A stretch of 64,000 nt of DNA from Bin5 sp965218625 (GTDB lineage Bacteria > Chloroflexota > Anaerolineae > Caldilineales > Caldilineaceae). A program made the position numbers and the translations under genes. The stretch spans positions 62,001 to 126,000 of the forward strand of contig CBDCLG010000011.1 of the NCBI GenBank assembly GCA_965218625.1. Direction: 5' to 3'. Shown here in pieces: positions 37,497 to 46,228 of this stretch. The notes under the pieces are model-generated. The model saw only the letters and a program-made list of their open reading frames with translations, was not told where the DNA came from and did not search any database. Position 1 is the stretch's first letter. Every line of letters begins with the position of its first letter.

Positions 37497-37581
37497 ACTT
37501 TCAGGGCCGGGTGGGAGGCGGAACGAAAATCTCCTGGCCCGGACCAAGCGCTCTCCAGGGCGGATTCTCGTCGAGAACCTA

Positions 37582-37610
37582 TTGACAAAGGGAATCGGTT
37601 CGGATATACT
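37582..37610 (+). promoter_or_regulatory. Strong sigma70-type promoter of the P450 gene
   Basis: TTGACA (37582-37587), a 17-bp spacer and TATACT (37605-37610) are near-consensus. The predicted start is about 37617 with a 120-base leader before the P450 ATG. An inverted-repeat operator covers the start site. A small GCCGGC/GCCGGC hairpin (37637-37653) lies just inside the leader. Confidence 0.75.
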
Positions 37611-37614
37611 CCAA

Positions 37615-37634
37615 ATTGTGAGAATATTCACAAT
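37615..37634. promoter_or_regulatory. Rex-like inverted-repeat operator over the transcription start
   Basis: ATTGTGAGAATATTCACAAT has 7-bp arms (ATTGTGA / TCACAAT) around 6 bp. Its inner 18 bp differ at one position from the TTGTGAAnnnnTTCACAA pattern bound by the NADH-sensing repressor Rex. Placement right after the -10 box at the predicted start is typical of a repressor site. A CRP/FNR-family protein is the alternative reader. Confidence 0.6.
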
Positions 37635-37736
37635 CCGCCGGCGTCGTGCCGGCGCCAGTCCAGACTTACAGGCCTGGAACTGTTGAACTTCGGACCATGA
37701 TTCGCGGCCGAAGGAGCCGCGTTAAGGAGATCTCCC

Positions 37737-39122
37737 ATGACCGGCGCAGTCGTCCCTATGGAGCGGCGACCGGCACCTCCCGCCCCCAGGGCAAACCCCA
37801 TTCTCGGTACAGCCTTGCGTTTCCGCCGCGATCCTCTCCGCTGCCTGCAAGAGTTCGTTGCAGAAGTCGGACTCGCCTACCGCTACCGGTTCTTCCTCAA
37901 CTACTGGGGCTATGTGTTCGTTCACCCCGAACACAACCAGCACATCCTGCAGGACAATTACAAGAACTACACCAAGAGTCCGCACCCCACCTTCGATCTG
38001 TTGCTGCCCCTGCTTGGAAAAGGCCTCCTGACAAATGACGGCGACTCCTGGCTGCGGCAGCGGCGTCTGGTCCAGCCGGCCTTCCATCGCAAACAGATCC
38101 AATCGTTTTCGCATACAATGACCGCCGCCGCCGAGAGACGTTTCGGTCGCTGGGAAAAGGCCGCGCGCGCGGGAAAGGTTGTCGCGTTCGACCACGAGAT
38201 GATGGAGCTGACATTCGAGATCGCCGGCAGAACGCTGTTCAGCGTCGACCTTGGCGGAGAGACGCAGGAGTTCGGCGAAATCTTCAGCGAATTGAACCGA
38301 CTCTTCATCAATATGGCCTTCGAGCCGTTCTCCCCGCTCACACTGCGAATGCATTTCCTGCCGCGCACGCGCCGGATATTCCGCGATATTCGCACGCTCG
38401 ACAAGGTCATCTATGCCATGATTGCGGAGCGCCGCGAGGCCGATGATCCCGGCAACGACCTGATGGGAATGCTTCTGGCAGCACGCGACGAAGAAACGGG
38501 GCTCGGCATGGACGAGAAGCAGATCCGCGACGAGGTGCTGACGCTGCTGATCGCCGGGCACGAGACGACCGCGCTGCTGATGACCTGGCTCTTCTACTGC
38601 CTTGGCAGCAACCCGGACGTGGAGGCGCAGCTGCATGATGAGGTCGCTCGTGCGCTCAACGGCCGCCTGCCCACGTTTGAAGACATTCCGAAACTGGTCT
38701 ATACGCGCCAGGTTGTCGACGAAACGATGCGGGTCTTTCCTCCGGCCTACGCGCTCTCGCGCGCTGGCAACAGTGCCGACGTCGTTGGCGGCTACACCGT
38801 TCAGCCGAATTCGATCATAACCCTCAGCCCCTACATCACGCACAGATTGCCCGAATTCTGGCGCGACCCGGACGTGTTCGACCCTGAGCGGTTCACGCCG
38901 GCCAACAACGCGGCGAGACACCGTTTCGCCTACATTCCCTTTGGGGCCGGGCCGCGCCAATGTATTGGCAATGGTTTCGCGCTGACAGAGGGCGTTCTGT
39001 TGGCGGCCGCCATCGCCCAGCGTTTTCGCCTGCGCATCCCCGCGGGCTACACGGCCGAGCTATCCCCGCAGATTACGCTGCATCCTAAGGGGCATTTGCC
39101 GCTGCAGTTCGAGCTTCGCTGA
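37737..39122 (+). CDS. Cytochrome P450
   Basis: 461-residue haem-thiolate monooxygenase. The I-helix oxygen-activation motif is AGHETTALL, the K-helix ExxR is ETMR, and the haem loop is FGAGPRQCIGNGFA with Cys409 as axial ligand. The N terminus lacks a membrane anchor, so it is a soluble bacterial type; features such as YIPFGAGPRQCIG and HRLPEFWRDPDVFDPERF resemble the CYP102/CYP4-like fatty-acid-hydroxylase side of the superfamily. AAGGAGATCTCCC precedes the ATG. No ferredoxin or reductase gene is adjacent. Expression is probably controlled by the Rex-like site upstream. Confidence 0.95.
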   Translation: MTGAVVPMERRPAPPAPRANPILGTALRFRRDPLRCLQEFVAEVGLAYRYRFFLNYWGYVFVHPEHNQHILQDNYKNYTKSPHPTFDLLLPLLGKGLLTNDGDSWLRQRRLVQPAFHRKQIQSFSHTMTAAAERRFGRWEKAARAGKVVAFDHEMMELTFEIAGRTLFSVDLGGETQEFGEIFSELNRLFINMAFEPFSPLTLRMHFLPRTRRIFRDIRTLDKVIYAMIAERREADDPGNDLMGMLLAARDEETGLGMDEKQIRDEVLTLLIAGHETTALLMTWLFYCLGSNPDVEAQLHDEVARALNGRLPTFEDIPKLVYTRQVVDETMRVFPPAYALSRAGNSADVVGGYTVQPNSIITLSPYITHRLPEFWRDPDVFDPERFTPANNAARHRFAYIPFGAGPRQCIGNGFALTEGVLLAAAIAQRFRLRIPAGYTAELSPQITLHPKGHLPLQFELR

Positions 39123-39197
39123 TCCCCCATAATCTCCGTCCGCCGGGCCGCACAGGGCCCGGCGGCGAAATCAAGTCAATCCTGGCAAGCCTATTCG

Positions 39198-39226
39198 TTG
39201 TCCCATCCACGTGCAGGTGCTATACT
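39198..39226 (+). promoter_or_regulatory. Candidate promoter of the ThuA-like gene
   Basis: TTGTCC (39198-39203, 4/6) and TATACT (39221-39226, 5/6) are separated by 17 bp, about 60 bases upstream of the ATG at 39288. Confidence 0.5.
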
Positions 39227-39287
39227 TGCCTGTGCGAATTCGCGCGGGCGCGGTGGAACGCGAGCAAATTCAAACGCAAGGAGTCAG

Positions 39288-39944
39288 ATGACGATGGCGA
39301 AAAGATCGCTTATGGTGTGGGGCGGCTGGGAAGGCCACGAACCGAAACAGTGCATTGACATCTTTGCCCCCTTGATTCGCGAGGCCGGCTTTGAGGTTGA
39401 TGTCGAGACCTCGCTCGATGTATATACCGACGCCGACCGCATGGCCGCCTACGACGTCATCACGCAGGTACATACGATGAGCTCGATCACGAAGGAGCAG
39501 GAGAAGGGGCTCCTGGACACAATTGCGAGCGGGACGGGCTTTGCCGGCTGGCATGGCGGCATGGCCGACGCCTTCCGTGACAACCCCGAGTACCAGTTCA
39601 TGGTCGGCGGGCAGTGGGTGGCCCATCCGGGCAACATCATCGACTATACGGTCAACATAATCGACCGCGCCGACCCGATTACGGCTGGCCTCGACGACTT
39701 TCACATGCACAGCGAGCAATATCTGATGCACGTCGATCCCAGCAACGAGGTGCTGGCGACAACCACCTTCACCGGCGAGCATGCGCCCTGGATCGATGGG
39801 ACTGTTATGCCGGTTGTGTGGAAGCGGCGCTGGGGCCGGGGCAGGATCTTCTACTGCTCGCTCGGCCACGTGGCGAAAGATTTTGACGTGCCCGAGGCGA
39901 AGGAGATTGTGCGACGGGGAATCATCTGGGCCGCGAGGGCGTGA
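39288..39944 (+). CDS. ThuA-like (trehalose utilisation) domain protein
   Basis: 218 residues, class-I glutamine-amidotransferase-like fold. LMVWGGWEGHEP at the N terminus, the nucleophile-elbow-like GTGFAGWHGGMADAFRD and the C-terminal MPVVWKRRWGRGRIFYCSLGHVAKDFD are characteristic of ThuA proteins. Some family members help isomerise or epimerise keto-sugars in concert with Gfo/Idh/MocA enzymes, as found immediately downstream. The ATG at 39288 has AAGGAG 7 bases upstream; the longer frame from 39198 lacks support. Confidence 0.9.
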   Translation: MTMAKRSLMVWGGWEGHEPKQCIDIFAPLIREAGFEVDVETSLDVYTDADRMAAYDVITQVHTMSSITKEQEKGLLDTIASGTGFAGWHGGMADAFRDNPEYQFMVGGQWVAHPGNIIDYTVNIIDRADPITAGLDDFHMHSEQYLMHVDPSNEVLATTTFTGEHAPWIDGTVMPVVWKRRWGRGRIFYCSLGHVAKDFDVPEAKEIVRRGIIWAARA

Positions 39945-40005
39945 CAGCCGACCCAATTGAAGTTGAATTCTATAGGATACGATGCAAAGGTAAGGGGAAC
40001 AGGAG

Positions 40006-41112
40006 ATGAGACTGCCTGCGCGCATCGGACTGATCGGCTGCGGTATCATCAGCAGCCGTTACATTGAAAATATCGTGAAGATCCCTGAGATCGAGCTTGT
40101 CGCCTGCGCCGATGTGGTTGCGTCGGCGGCTGAAGCGCGCGGCGAAACCTACGGACTCAGGGTTCTCTCGCCGGATGAACTGCTTGCCGCATCCGACATC
40201 GACATCGTGCTAAGTCTCACACCGCCGCCGGCGCACTATGCCGTCTGCAAGGCTGCGCTCGAAGCCGGCAAGTCGGTCTACACCGAGAAGCCGCTGGCTG
40301 CGACATTTGCCGAGGGCAAGGAGCTGCTGGCCCTGGCAGCGGCGAACGGGCTTCGTCTCGGATCTGCGCCCGACACGTTTCTCGGCGCGGGTTATCAGTC
40401 GGCCCGGGCCTACCTGGATGAGGGGATCATCGGTGAGCCGGTGGCCGCCAGCGCTTTCCTGATTTGGCGCGGCCACGAGTACTGGCATGCCAACCCGGAG
40501 TTTTACTACAAGCCGGGGGGCGGGCCGATGCTGGACATGGGCGTCTATTATCTGACTGTGCTCGTGCATCTGCTCGGGCCGGTGCGGCGGGTGACCGGGT
40601 CGGGGCGCACTACCTGGAACGAGCGTACAATTCACAGCGAGCCGCTCAAAGGGCAGATCATCCAGGTCGAGGTGCCCACCTATGTAGCCGGTATTCTGGA
40701 CTTTGAATGCGGCGCCATCGGCACGCTGATCACTACGTTTGACGCGCAGGCCTCGGGGCTGCCCGAAATCGAGCTTTACGGCGCCACCGGTACGTTGAAC
40801 CTGCCGGACCCGAACACTTTCAGCGGCCCCGTTCAGCTGCGCAGGACGCCCAACGACGACTGGCAGGACCTTCCGCTGCGCTTCGGCCACGCCGGTCGCA
40901 GCCGCGTCATCGGGACGGCCGATATGGCGGTCAGCATGACGGAAGACGCGCCGCACCGGGCCAACGCAGAGATGGCGCTGCACGTGCTCGAAATTATGGA
41001 GGCGATCCACGTTGCATCGGACACGGGCCGCCACGTCGAGCTGACAACTCGCTGCAGCCGGCCGCAGCCGCTGCCTGAAGGCGAGTATCCGGGCGTCCGG
41101 CCGGCGGCTTAA
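40006..41112 (+). CDS. Gfo/Idh/MocA family oxidoreductase
   Basis: 368-residue NAD(P)-dependent sugar oxidoreductase. The Rossmann motif is GLIGCGIISSRYIENIVK and the family EKP motif reads YTEKPLAAT. The C-terminal alpha/beta domain contains GGGPMLDMGVYYLTVLVHLLGPVRRVTG, which supplies the conserved Asp/His-like region (Tyr at the position often occupied by His). AACAGGAG precedes the ATG. It pairs with the ThuA-like gene, consistent with keto-sugar metabolism. Confidence 0.92.
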   Translation: MRLPARIGLIGCGIISSRYIENIVKIPEIELVACADVVASAAEARGETYGLRVLSPDELLAASDIDIVLSLTPPPAHYAVCKAALEAGKSVYTEKPLAATFAEGKELLALAAANGLRLGSAPDTFLGAGYQSARAYLDEGIIGEPVAASAFLIWRGHEYWHANPEFYYKPGGGPMLDMGVYYLTVLVHLLGPVRRVTGSGRTTWNERTIHSEPLKGQIIQVEVPTYVAGILDFECGAIGTLITTFDAQASGLPEIELYGATGTLNLPDPNTFSGPVQLRRTPNDDWQDLPLRFGHAGRSRVIGTADMAVSMTEDAPHRANAEMALHVLEIMEAIHVASDTGRHVELTTRCSRPQPLPEGEYPGVRPAA

Positions 41113-41172
41113 GTCAACAACAGCGAAACACTGCCTTGCAGCGAGGAATGTAGCATTTGAAATGGGAAGACC

Positions 41173-42417
41173 ATGACCATTCAGGTGATCGAAGGCGTGC
41201 CGGTCTGGGGCGTTCCCCAGGACAACGCGATTGATCAGATACTAAACTGTGCCCCGGAAGCGGACGCGGCCGCCCTGATGGCGGACCATCATCTCGGCTA
41301 TGCCGTGCCGATCGGCGGCGTCGTCGCCTATGAAGACAAGCTGAACCCTGCAGGCGTCGGCTATGATATCGCCTGCGGCAACAAAGCGGTGCGCCTCGAT
41401 CTGCCCGCCGCCGAGGTCAAGGCACATATCAAGCCGATCATGGACGACATCTGGAGCACAATCTCGTTTGGCGTCGGGCGCAAGAACCGGGAGCAGGTCG
41501 ACCACGCCCTGTTCGACGACGACCCGGCCTGGCAGATTCCCGTTGCCCACAAGTTTAAGAAGCTTGCTGCCGAGCAGCTGGGCACGGTCGGCAGCGGCAA
41601 TCACTATGTTGACGTTTTCGCTGACGAGCTGGGCCGCGTCTGGATCGGGGTCCACTTCGGTTCGCGCGGGTTGGGCCACCGGCTGGCCACGCAATTCATC
41701 AAAGCCAGCGAACAGGAGCGCAGCAGCCGGCAACCGGCCGCACATTCAGAGGGCCGCGCGTCACGACGCACACGGGGCGGTGGCAACAAGGCGCCGGCGC
41801 TGCTGGATGTGGAATCGACGTTGGGCCAGGACTATCATGCCTGTATGCAGCTGGCCGGGCGCTATGCCTACGCCGGTCGGGATTGGGTTTGTGAAAGGGT
41901 GGCGTCTCTGCTCGGCGCCTCCATCGTGGAGGAGATCCACAACCATCACAATTTCGCCTGGAAGGAAGAGCACGATGGGCGCACACTATGGGTGACGCGC
42001 AAAGGCGCGACCCCGGCCTTTCCCGGGCAGAAGGGTTTCGTCGGCGGCTCGATGGGGGATACGTCGGTTATTCTTGAAGGCGTCGAAACCGAGGAGGGCC
42101 AATTGGCGCTGCGTTCGACCGTCCACGGCGCGGGACGGGTCATGTCGCGCACGCAGGCCGCGGGCAAGTTCCGCTGGAGGAAGGGACGGAAAGTGCAGGT
42201 GAAACGGGGCGAGATCGGGCGCGAGCGGATGCTCGATGCCATTCGCGGCCTGGGGGTGGAACTGCGCGGCGCGGGGACTGACGAGGCGCCCCAGGTCTAC
42301 AAGCGTCTCCCTGAAGTCCTGGAGCACCATCGCGCTTCGATCGAAATTCTACATACGCTGACCCCGCTGGGCGTAGCCATGGCCGGCGCGGACGAGTTCG
42401 ACCCCTACCGCGACTGA
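41173..42417 (+). CDS. RtcB family RNA ligase homologue
   Basis: 414-residue member of the family that joins 2',3'-cyclic-phosphate and 5'-OH RNA ends using GTP and Mn2+. The metal-binding motif GVGYDIACGNKAV keeps Asp and Cys; VGSGNHYVDVF, HFGSRGLGH and the guanylylated-His motif VHGAGRVMSR are present. The extreme C terminus (LHTLTPLGVAMAGADEFDPYRD) lacks the terminal Lys-Gly found in canonical RtcB and has an extra acidic tail. A segment around SSRQPAAHSEGRASRRTRGGGN is low-complexity and basic. No archease or RtcR regulator is near. Confidence 0.88.
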   Translation: MTIQVIEGVPVWGVPQDNAIDQILNCAPEADAAALMADHHLGYAVPIGGVVAYEDKLNPAGVGYDIACGNKAVRLDLPAAEVKAHIKPIMDDIWSTISFGVGRKNREQVDHALFDDDPAWQIPVAHKFKKLAAEQLGTVGSGNHYVDVFADELGRVWIGVHFGSRGLGHRLATQFIKASEQERSSRQPAAHSEGRASRRTRGGGNKAPALLDVESTLGQDYHACMQLAGRYAYAGRDWVCERVASLLGASIVEEIHNHHNFAWKEEHDGRTLWVTRKGATPAFPGQKGFVGGSMGDTSVILEGVETEEGQLALRSTVHGAGRVMSRTQAAGKFRWRKGRKVQVKRGEIGRERMLDAIRGLGVELRGAGTDEAPQVYKRLPEVLEHHRASIEILHTLTPLGVAMAGADEFDPYRD

Positions 42418-42432
42418 GAGGCGGCCGCCGGT

Positions 42433-42711
42433 CTACGGGTCGCCGGTCTGGACCAGGCCCCTGGACTCTGCTTCGGCCAACACAGCCTGAATTGTCTCCA
42501 CGAGTTGCCGCGCGCCCTCTATGCTCAATTCCACGGCCACGCGCGCGCCCGGGCCATAGGCCTCGTTGACAAAGTCGATGTTCAGGGCGTGTTCCTCGGG
42601 CGCGTGAAACGGATGGTCCCAGCTTACGTTGGCCTGGCTCATGTCGAACCAGCCGTCGGCCCCCTTGCCGAATCCGGCAAGGGGAGCCTTTTGCATGATC
42701 ATCGTACACAT
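42433..42711 (-). CDS. Small conserved protein, DUF6295-like
   Basis: 92 residues from the ATG at 42711, which has GGGGAGG 7 bases upstream. The sequence starts MCTMIMQKAPLAGFGKG and continues with VSWDHPFHAPEEHALNIDFVNE and VAVELSIEGARQLVETI. This pattern matches a small family of uncharacterised proteins that I associate with DUF6295. It has no signal peptide or membrane span. It is convergent with the RtcB homologue, 15 bp apart. Function unknown. Confidence 0.7.
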   Translation of the reverse strand: MCTMIMQKAPLAGFGKGADGWFDMSQANVSWDHPFHAPEEHALNIDFVNEAYGPGARVAVELSIEGARQLVETIQAVLAEAESRGLVQTGDP

Positions 42712-42949
42712 GGATTCAACCTCCCCTGGCGATTCTAGGTTCCATTGACGTTTCAGAAGACTATTCAAAGAGGCAGCATCTACAGGTTGTCTGAACAAAA
42801 ATTAGGACTCTGACTCACCTGATTCTCGTGAACGAAGCCCGCTTCTGGAGCCAGCGCCGTTCATCATGTCCATCATGTAAATCAGTTGAATCAAAGTTCA
42901 GACAAATGTCAACGATTCCAGACTTTGGCTACGCCGGTCCTTCTACCTC

Positions 42950-43708
42950 TCACTCTGACAGCGTTCGCCCCAGAAAGGACCAGATCTTCTCCCAGCCGTC
43001 GACCGCCTGTTCCTGGCGGTACATGGGCCTGTGGTAGTAGAAGAAGCCATGGCCCGCGTCTTCGTACATGTGAAACTCGTATTCCTTGCCGTGCTGCTTT
43101 AGCGCCTCCTCGTGCTGCGCCACCTCGGCTACCGTCGGGCTGTGGTCCTCCTCGCCGAAGAGGCCCAGGATCGGACAGTTGAGGTTGGCGGTGTAGTCGA
43201 TTGGCGCGACCGGGCGTTGCGGAGTGAGCTGGTCCTCCTCTGCGACAACGCCGCCGCCCCAGCAGTCGACGACCGCGTCGAATCCGGCGACGCGACTCGC
43301 TGCGAGCACGGCGTGCCGCCCGCCCGAGCAGGTGCCGAATACGCCGACCTTGCCGCTCGCGCTGGGCAGCGCCCGCAGATAGTGCATGGCCGCCTCGATG
43401 TCCGCCACGGCAGTGTCGTCGGGCACGCCCCCCTCCGCCCGCGCGGCCGCGGCTACGTCCTCCGGCGAACCGTGCCCGAAGCGCTCGTACAGGTTGTGCG
43501 ATATCGCGGCGTAGCCGTGATGGGCAAACCGCCGCGTCGCCTCCCGGTACCACTCGTCCCAGCCGGGCATGTGATGGATCAGCACCATCCCGGCAAAGGG
43601 GCCGGCGCCGAGCGGACGGGCAAAGTAGGCGTGCACGGGGTCGCCATTTGCTCCCTGCATGACCACCGTTTCCGCCAGCATTCCTTCATATTGGTCGGTT
43701 GTATACAT
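42950..43708 (-). CDS. Dienelactone hydrolase family protein
   Basis: 252-residue alpha/beta hydrolase. The nucleophile elbow GTCSGG carries Cys127, as in dienelactone hydrolase, rather than Ser. MVLIHHMPGWDEWYREATRRFA is the N-terminal family block, the Asp lies in GLFGEEDHSPTV or nearby, and the His is in YEDAGHGFFYYHR. GGGGG-like AAAGGGGGAAACAA precedes the ATG. It may open lactone or ester rings of substrates produced by neighbouring oxidative enzymes. Confidence 0.9.
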   Translation of the reverse strand: MYTTDQYEGMLAETVVMQGANGDPVHAYFARPLGAGPFAGMVLIHHMPGWDEWYREATRRFAHHGYAAISHNLYERFGHGSPEDVAAAARAEGGVPDDTAVADIEAAMHYLRALPSASGKVGVFGTCSGGRHAVLAASRVAGFDAVVDCWGGGVVAEEDQLTPQRPVAPIDYTANLNCPILGLFGEEDHSPTVAEVAQHEEALKQHGKEYEFHMYEDAGHGFFYYHRPMYRQEQAVDGWEKIWSFLGRTLSE

Positions 43709-43801
43709 TTTGTTTCCCCCTTTGCGGTGGATTCCAGATATGGGTCGGCGCGTATGGCCCTTGGGGTCTTTTTCTGCGCGGCCAAGCAGCCGGCGATCTC
43801 C

Positions 43802-45160
43802 TCACCGCCGCCACGCTTCGGTCATATTATGCTGAGGAAGCGCCTCTCGCAGCAAGCCGCTCTTGCCGGAAACAGTATAGCGGCCAAAGTGCTTTTCGAT
43901 GAGTCCAGACAGTTCCGCCGCCAGCGATTGGTACTCGCAATCTTCTATCAGGTTATGGCCCTCGCGCGGATCTTCTGCCAGGTCGAAGAGTTCGTGCGGA
44001 CCGTCAGGATAGCGGCGCACGAGTTTATGCTCGCGGGTGCGCGCCATGCGTAGCGGCCCGTATTCGCCGAATTGGACCCTCCGCCAGCCTGAACTTGCTT
44101 CGGCATCCTCCGTCAGCGGCATGAAACTTTCCCCTGCGAATGCCGTGTTTGAAGGCAGTTCAGCGCCCGCAGCCTCGACCACCGTCTGAAAAAGGTCCAA
44201 ATGATCGACCATCGCGTCGCGGCGCACGTCCGCCGGCAGTACGCCCGGCCAGCTCAGAAACAGCGGCACCCGAATCGACTCTTCGAGCATGTTGAGCGGG
44301 AGCGTGCCGTTGCCCTTGCCCCAGACGCCGTGATGTCCGCAGTTCAGCCCGTGGTCCGAAGTATAGATCACAAGGGTGTTCCGCACACCTCCCGTCTCTT
44401 CAAGCACATTCAGCAGGCGCCCCACGTTCTCATCGACATGGCTGACTGCCGCGTAGTATTGGGCCAGGGCCTCCCGCTCGCGCCGCCTGTCAACTGTCAG
44501 CGATTCCCCCGCCTGTGCGCCAAACGGATATGACTCGCCCCCGGGAATGTCAGCGAAGTCGGTATCGCTGTACAGGTCGACGAACCGCTTGGGATGCCCA
44601 TCCCAGGGGCTGTGCGGGGCAGTCAGCCCGACGAGCAGAAAAAATGGTCGCGCGTCGGACTGTTGCAGGAAGTCGGCGGCCCTTTCAGCAATGATGCCAT
44701 CTACATAGCCACCAAGGCTTGCCATCCGGCCCTGATCGCAGTAGTCGCGCGTGCCCAGATGCGAGAGCGGATAGGCACTGCCCACGCTGAACCAGCTGTC
44801 GAAGCCCACCGCCGGCCTGTCTTCATTGCCCAGATGCCATTTGCCGGACAGACCGGTTCGATAGCCCGCTTTTTGCAAGAGCTGGGGCAGCGTCTGAACG
44901 CCGGCGAGCCAGTCCCGACGATCGAAGCGCATGGCGATGTAGTCGTGGATGCCATGCTGCGAGGGGGTCAGCCCGGTGAGCAGCGATGCGCGCGCCGGAG
45001 AACAAACGGGTGTTGGCGTAAAGGCATTCTCCATCACGACGCCGGAGGCGGCCAGCCGGTCGAGGTTGGGCGTCCGCAATTCCCGGCTGCCGTATGGCCC
45101 GCTCGCCCACTGGCCATGGTCATCGGTGACAAATAGGAGGATGTTCGGCTGTCTTGTCAT
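43802..45160 (-). CDS. Sulfatase
   Basis: 452-residue type-I sulfatase that hydrolyses sulfate esters. Metal ligands are Asp13/Asp14 in LLFVTDDHGQW. The formylglycine motif C-x-P-x-R reads CSPAR (Cys53), followed by ASLLTGLTPSQHG. SGKWHLG and VIYTSDHGLNCGHHGVWGKG provide the remaining catalytic and metal residues. No signal peptide is visible from the ATG at 45160; an upstream in-frame extension to 45283 does not look like one. An anaerobic maturase or FGE gene is not in the window. Confidence 0.92.
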   Translation of the reverse strand: MTRQPNILLFVTDDHGQWASGPYGSRELRTPNLDRLAASGVVMENAFTPTPVCSPARASLLTGLTPSQHGIHDYIAMRFDRRDWLAGVQTLPQLLQKAGYRTGLSGKWHLGNEDRPAVGFDSWFSVGSAYPLSHLGTRDYCDQGRMASLGGYVDGIIAERAADFLQQSDARPFFLLVGLTAPHSPWDGHPKRFVDLYSDTDFADIPGGESYPFGAQAGESLTVDRRREREALAQYYAAVSHVDENVGRLLNVLEETGGVRNTLVIYTSDHGLNCGHHGVWGKGNGTLPLNMLEESIRVPLFLSWPGVLPADVRRDAMVDHLDLFQTVVEAAGAELPSNTAFAGESFMPLTEDAEASSGWRRVQFGEYGPLRMARTREHKLVRRYPDGPHELFDLAEDPREGHNLIEDCEYQSLAAELSGLIEKHFGRYTVSGKSGLLREALPQHNMTEAWRR

Positions 45161-45248
45161 CACCCAGGCAATGGACCGCGCAAAGGGAGGCTGAAGCGGA
45201 AACGTGAAGCGGCGGCCCCTCCTGTCCGAATACGCTCCGCAGCTTCGT

Positions 45249-46139
45249 CTAGGCGCCTGCCACCGGGAACTGGTCCAGCCCAAACAGGTAGATATCCTCT
45301 TCTTCGGGCGGCGTTGCGCCGCTTTCGATCAGCGCCTGCATGGCGTTGGCCATGACCGGGCCCAGGTAGTGGGGGCAGGTGAAGTAGAACTCCGCCATGC
45401 TGTCGGGCGAGTCGCCCACCCACTCCTCGCGGCCTTCGGCGTGGTTGGAGACGATGCCGACCGAAGCCAGGCGCACGCCGGCCCGGCGGAATACCGGCAA
45501 CTCATGCGCCAGGGTATGCCCGACAACGTGCGCGCCCATTGATGCGTACACCTGGATCTCCTTGACCGTCTCAAAGCGTCCCCACGCCGTGCAGACATAG
45601 ATGCCCGAATCGTAGACGCCGGCAAACTTCGGCTCCTTCTTCGCCGCCTCGTACAGGTGCGCGCTCATGATCGGGCAGAAAGGGTCCTTCAGACGGGAGG
45701 ACCTTGCCCGGCCGCCGGTGAAGGGCTGGTCGTCCTGGGGCCGGAAAAACATCATGTAATCGGTGTTGATCGTAATACTCCACGGCGGCAGCGGCGCGCC
45801 CGGCTCGTCCGGCCGCTGGATGCCGCCGACCGAGGCTTCCACCATCGCCCACCTGACGCCCGCCTGCTCGAGGACCCAGGCCACCTGTTTCGCTGCTACC
45901 CACGGCGTGCGCGGCCGTGCGCCAAGGCTGTCCCACATGCCGTGCATTGCGGTACGCCAGACCGGCTGTCCTCCGATCCGCAGCAACTTGAACGGCGCCG
46001 ACCTCCCGTATGGCGTATCAAACCCGTCGAAAACTCCTTCCAGCTCAACGTTGGGCATCTCTATATCTTCGGGAAAGCGCGCCCCCCAGGTGCCCGAACC
46101 GCCCACCAAGGCATACTTCGCCTCTGCAATTGTCGTCAC
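45249..46139 (-). CDS. MTAP/PNP-family nucleoside phosphorylase (paralogue A)
   Basis: 296-residue phosphorylase of the 5'-methylthioadenosine/purine-nucleoside family, which cleaves nucleosides with phosphate. It opens with KYALVGGSGTWGARFPED, keeps TPYGRSAPFKLLRIGG, VEASVGGIQRP and a mid region YVCTAWGRFETVKEIQVYASMGAHVVGHTLAHE (canonical MTAP: GPRFSTxAES, MTxxPE). The ribose/phosphate residues are thus modified, so specificity may differ. It lies 21 codons from its paralogue and upstream of the sulfatase on the same strand. Confidence 0.8.
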   Translation of the reverse strand: MTTIAEAKYALVGGSGTWGARFPEDIEMPNVELEGVFDGFDTPYGRSAPFKLLRIGGQPVWRTAMHGMWDSLGARPRTPWVAAKQVAWVLEQAGVRWAMVEASVGGIQRPDEPGAPLPPWSITINTDYMMFFRPQDDQPFTGGRARSSRLKDPFCPIMSAHLYEAAKKEPKFAGVYDSGIYVCTAWGRFETVKEIQVYASMGAHVVGHTLAHELPVFRRAGVRLASVGIVSNHAEGREEWVGDSPDSMAEFYFTCPHYLGPVMANAMQALIESGATPPEEEDIYLFGLDQFPVAGA

Positions 46140-46228
46140 TTTAGTCCTTCCTCCCTATCCAAAGCTTGGTGTTTGCAACGCCGCCGGGTCGTTCCCGGTT
46201 ACTCCGGCCCCAGGCCGCTCAAGTTGCG

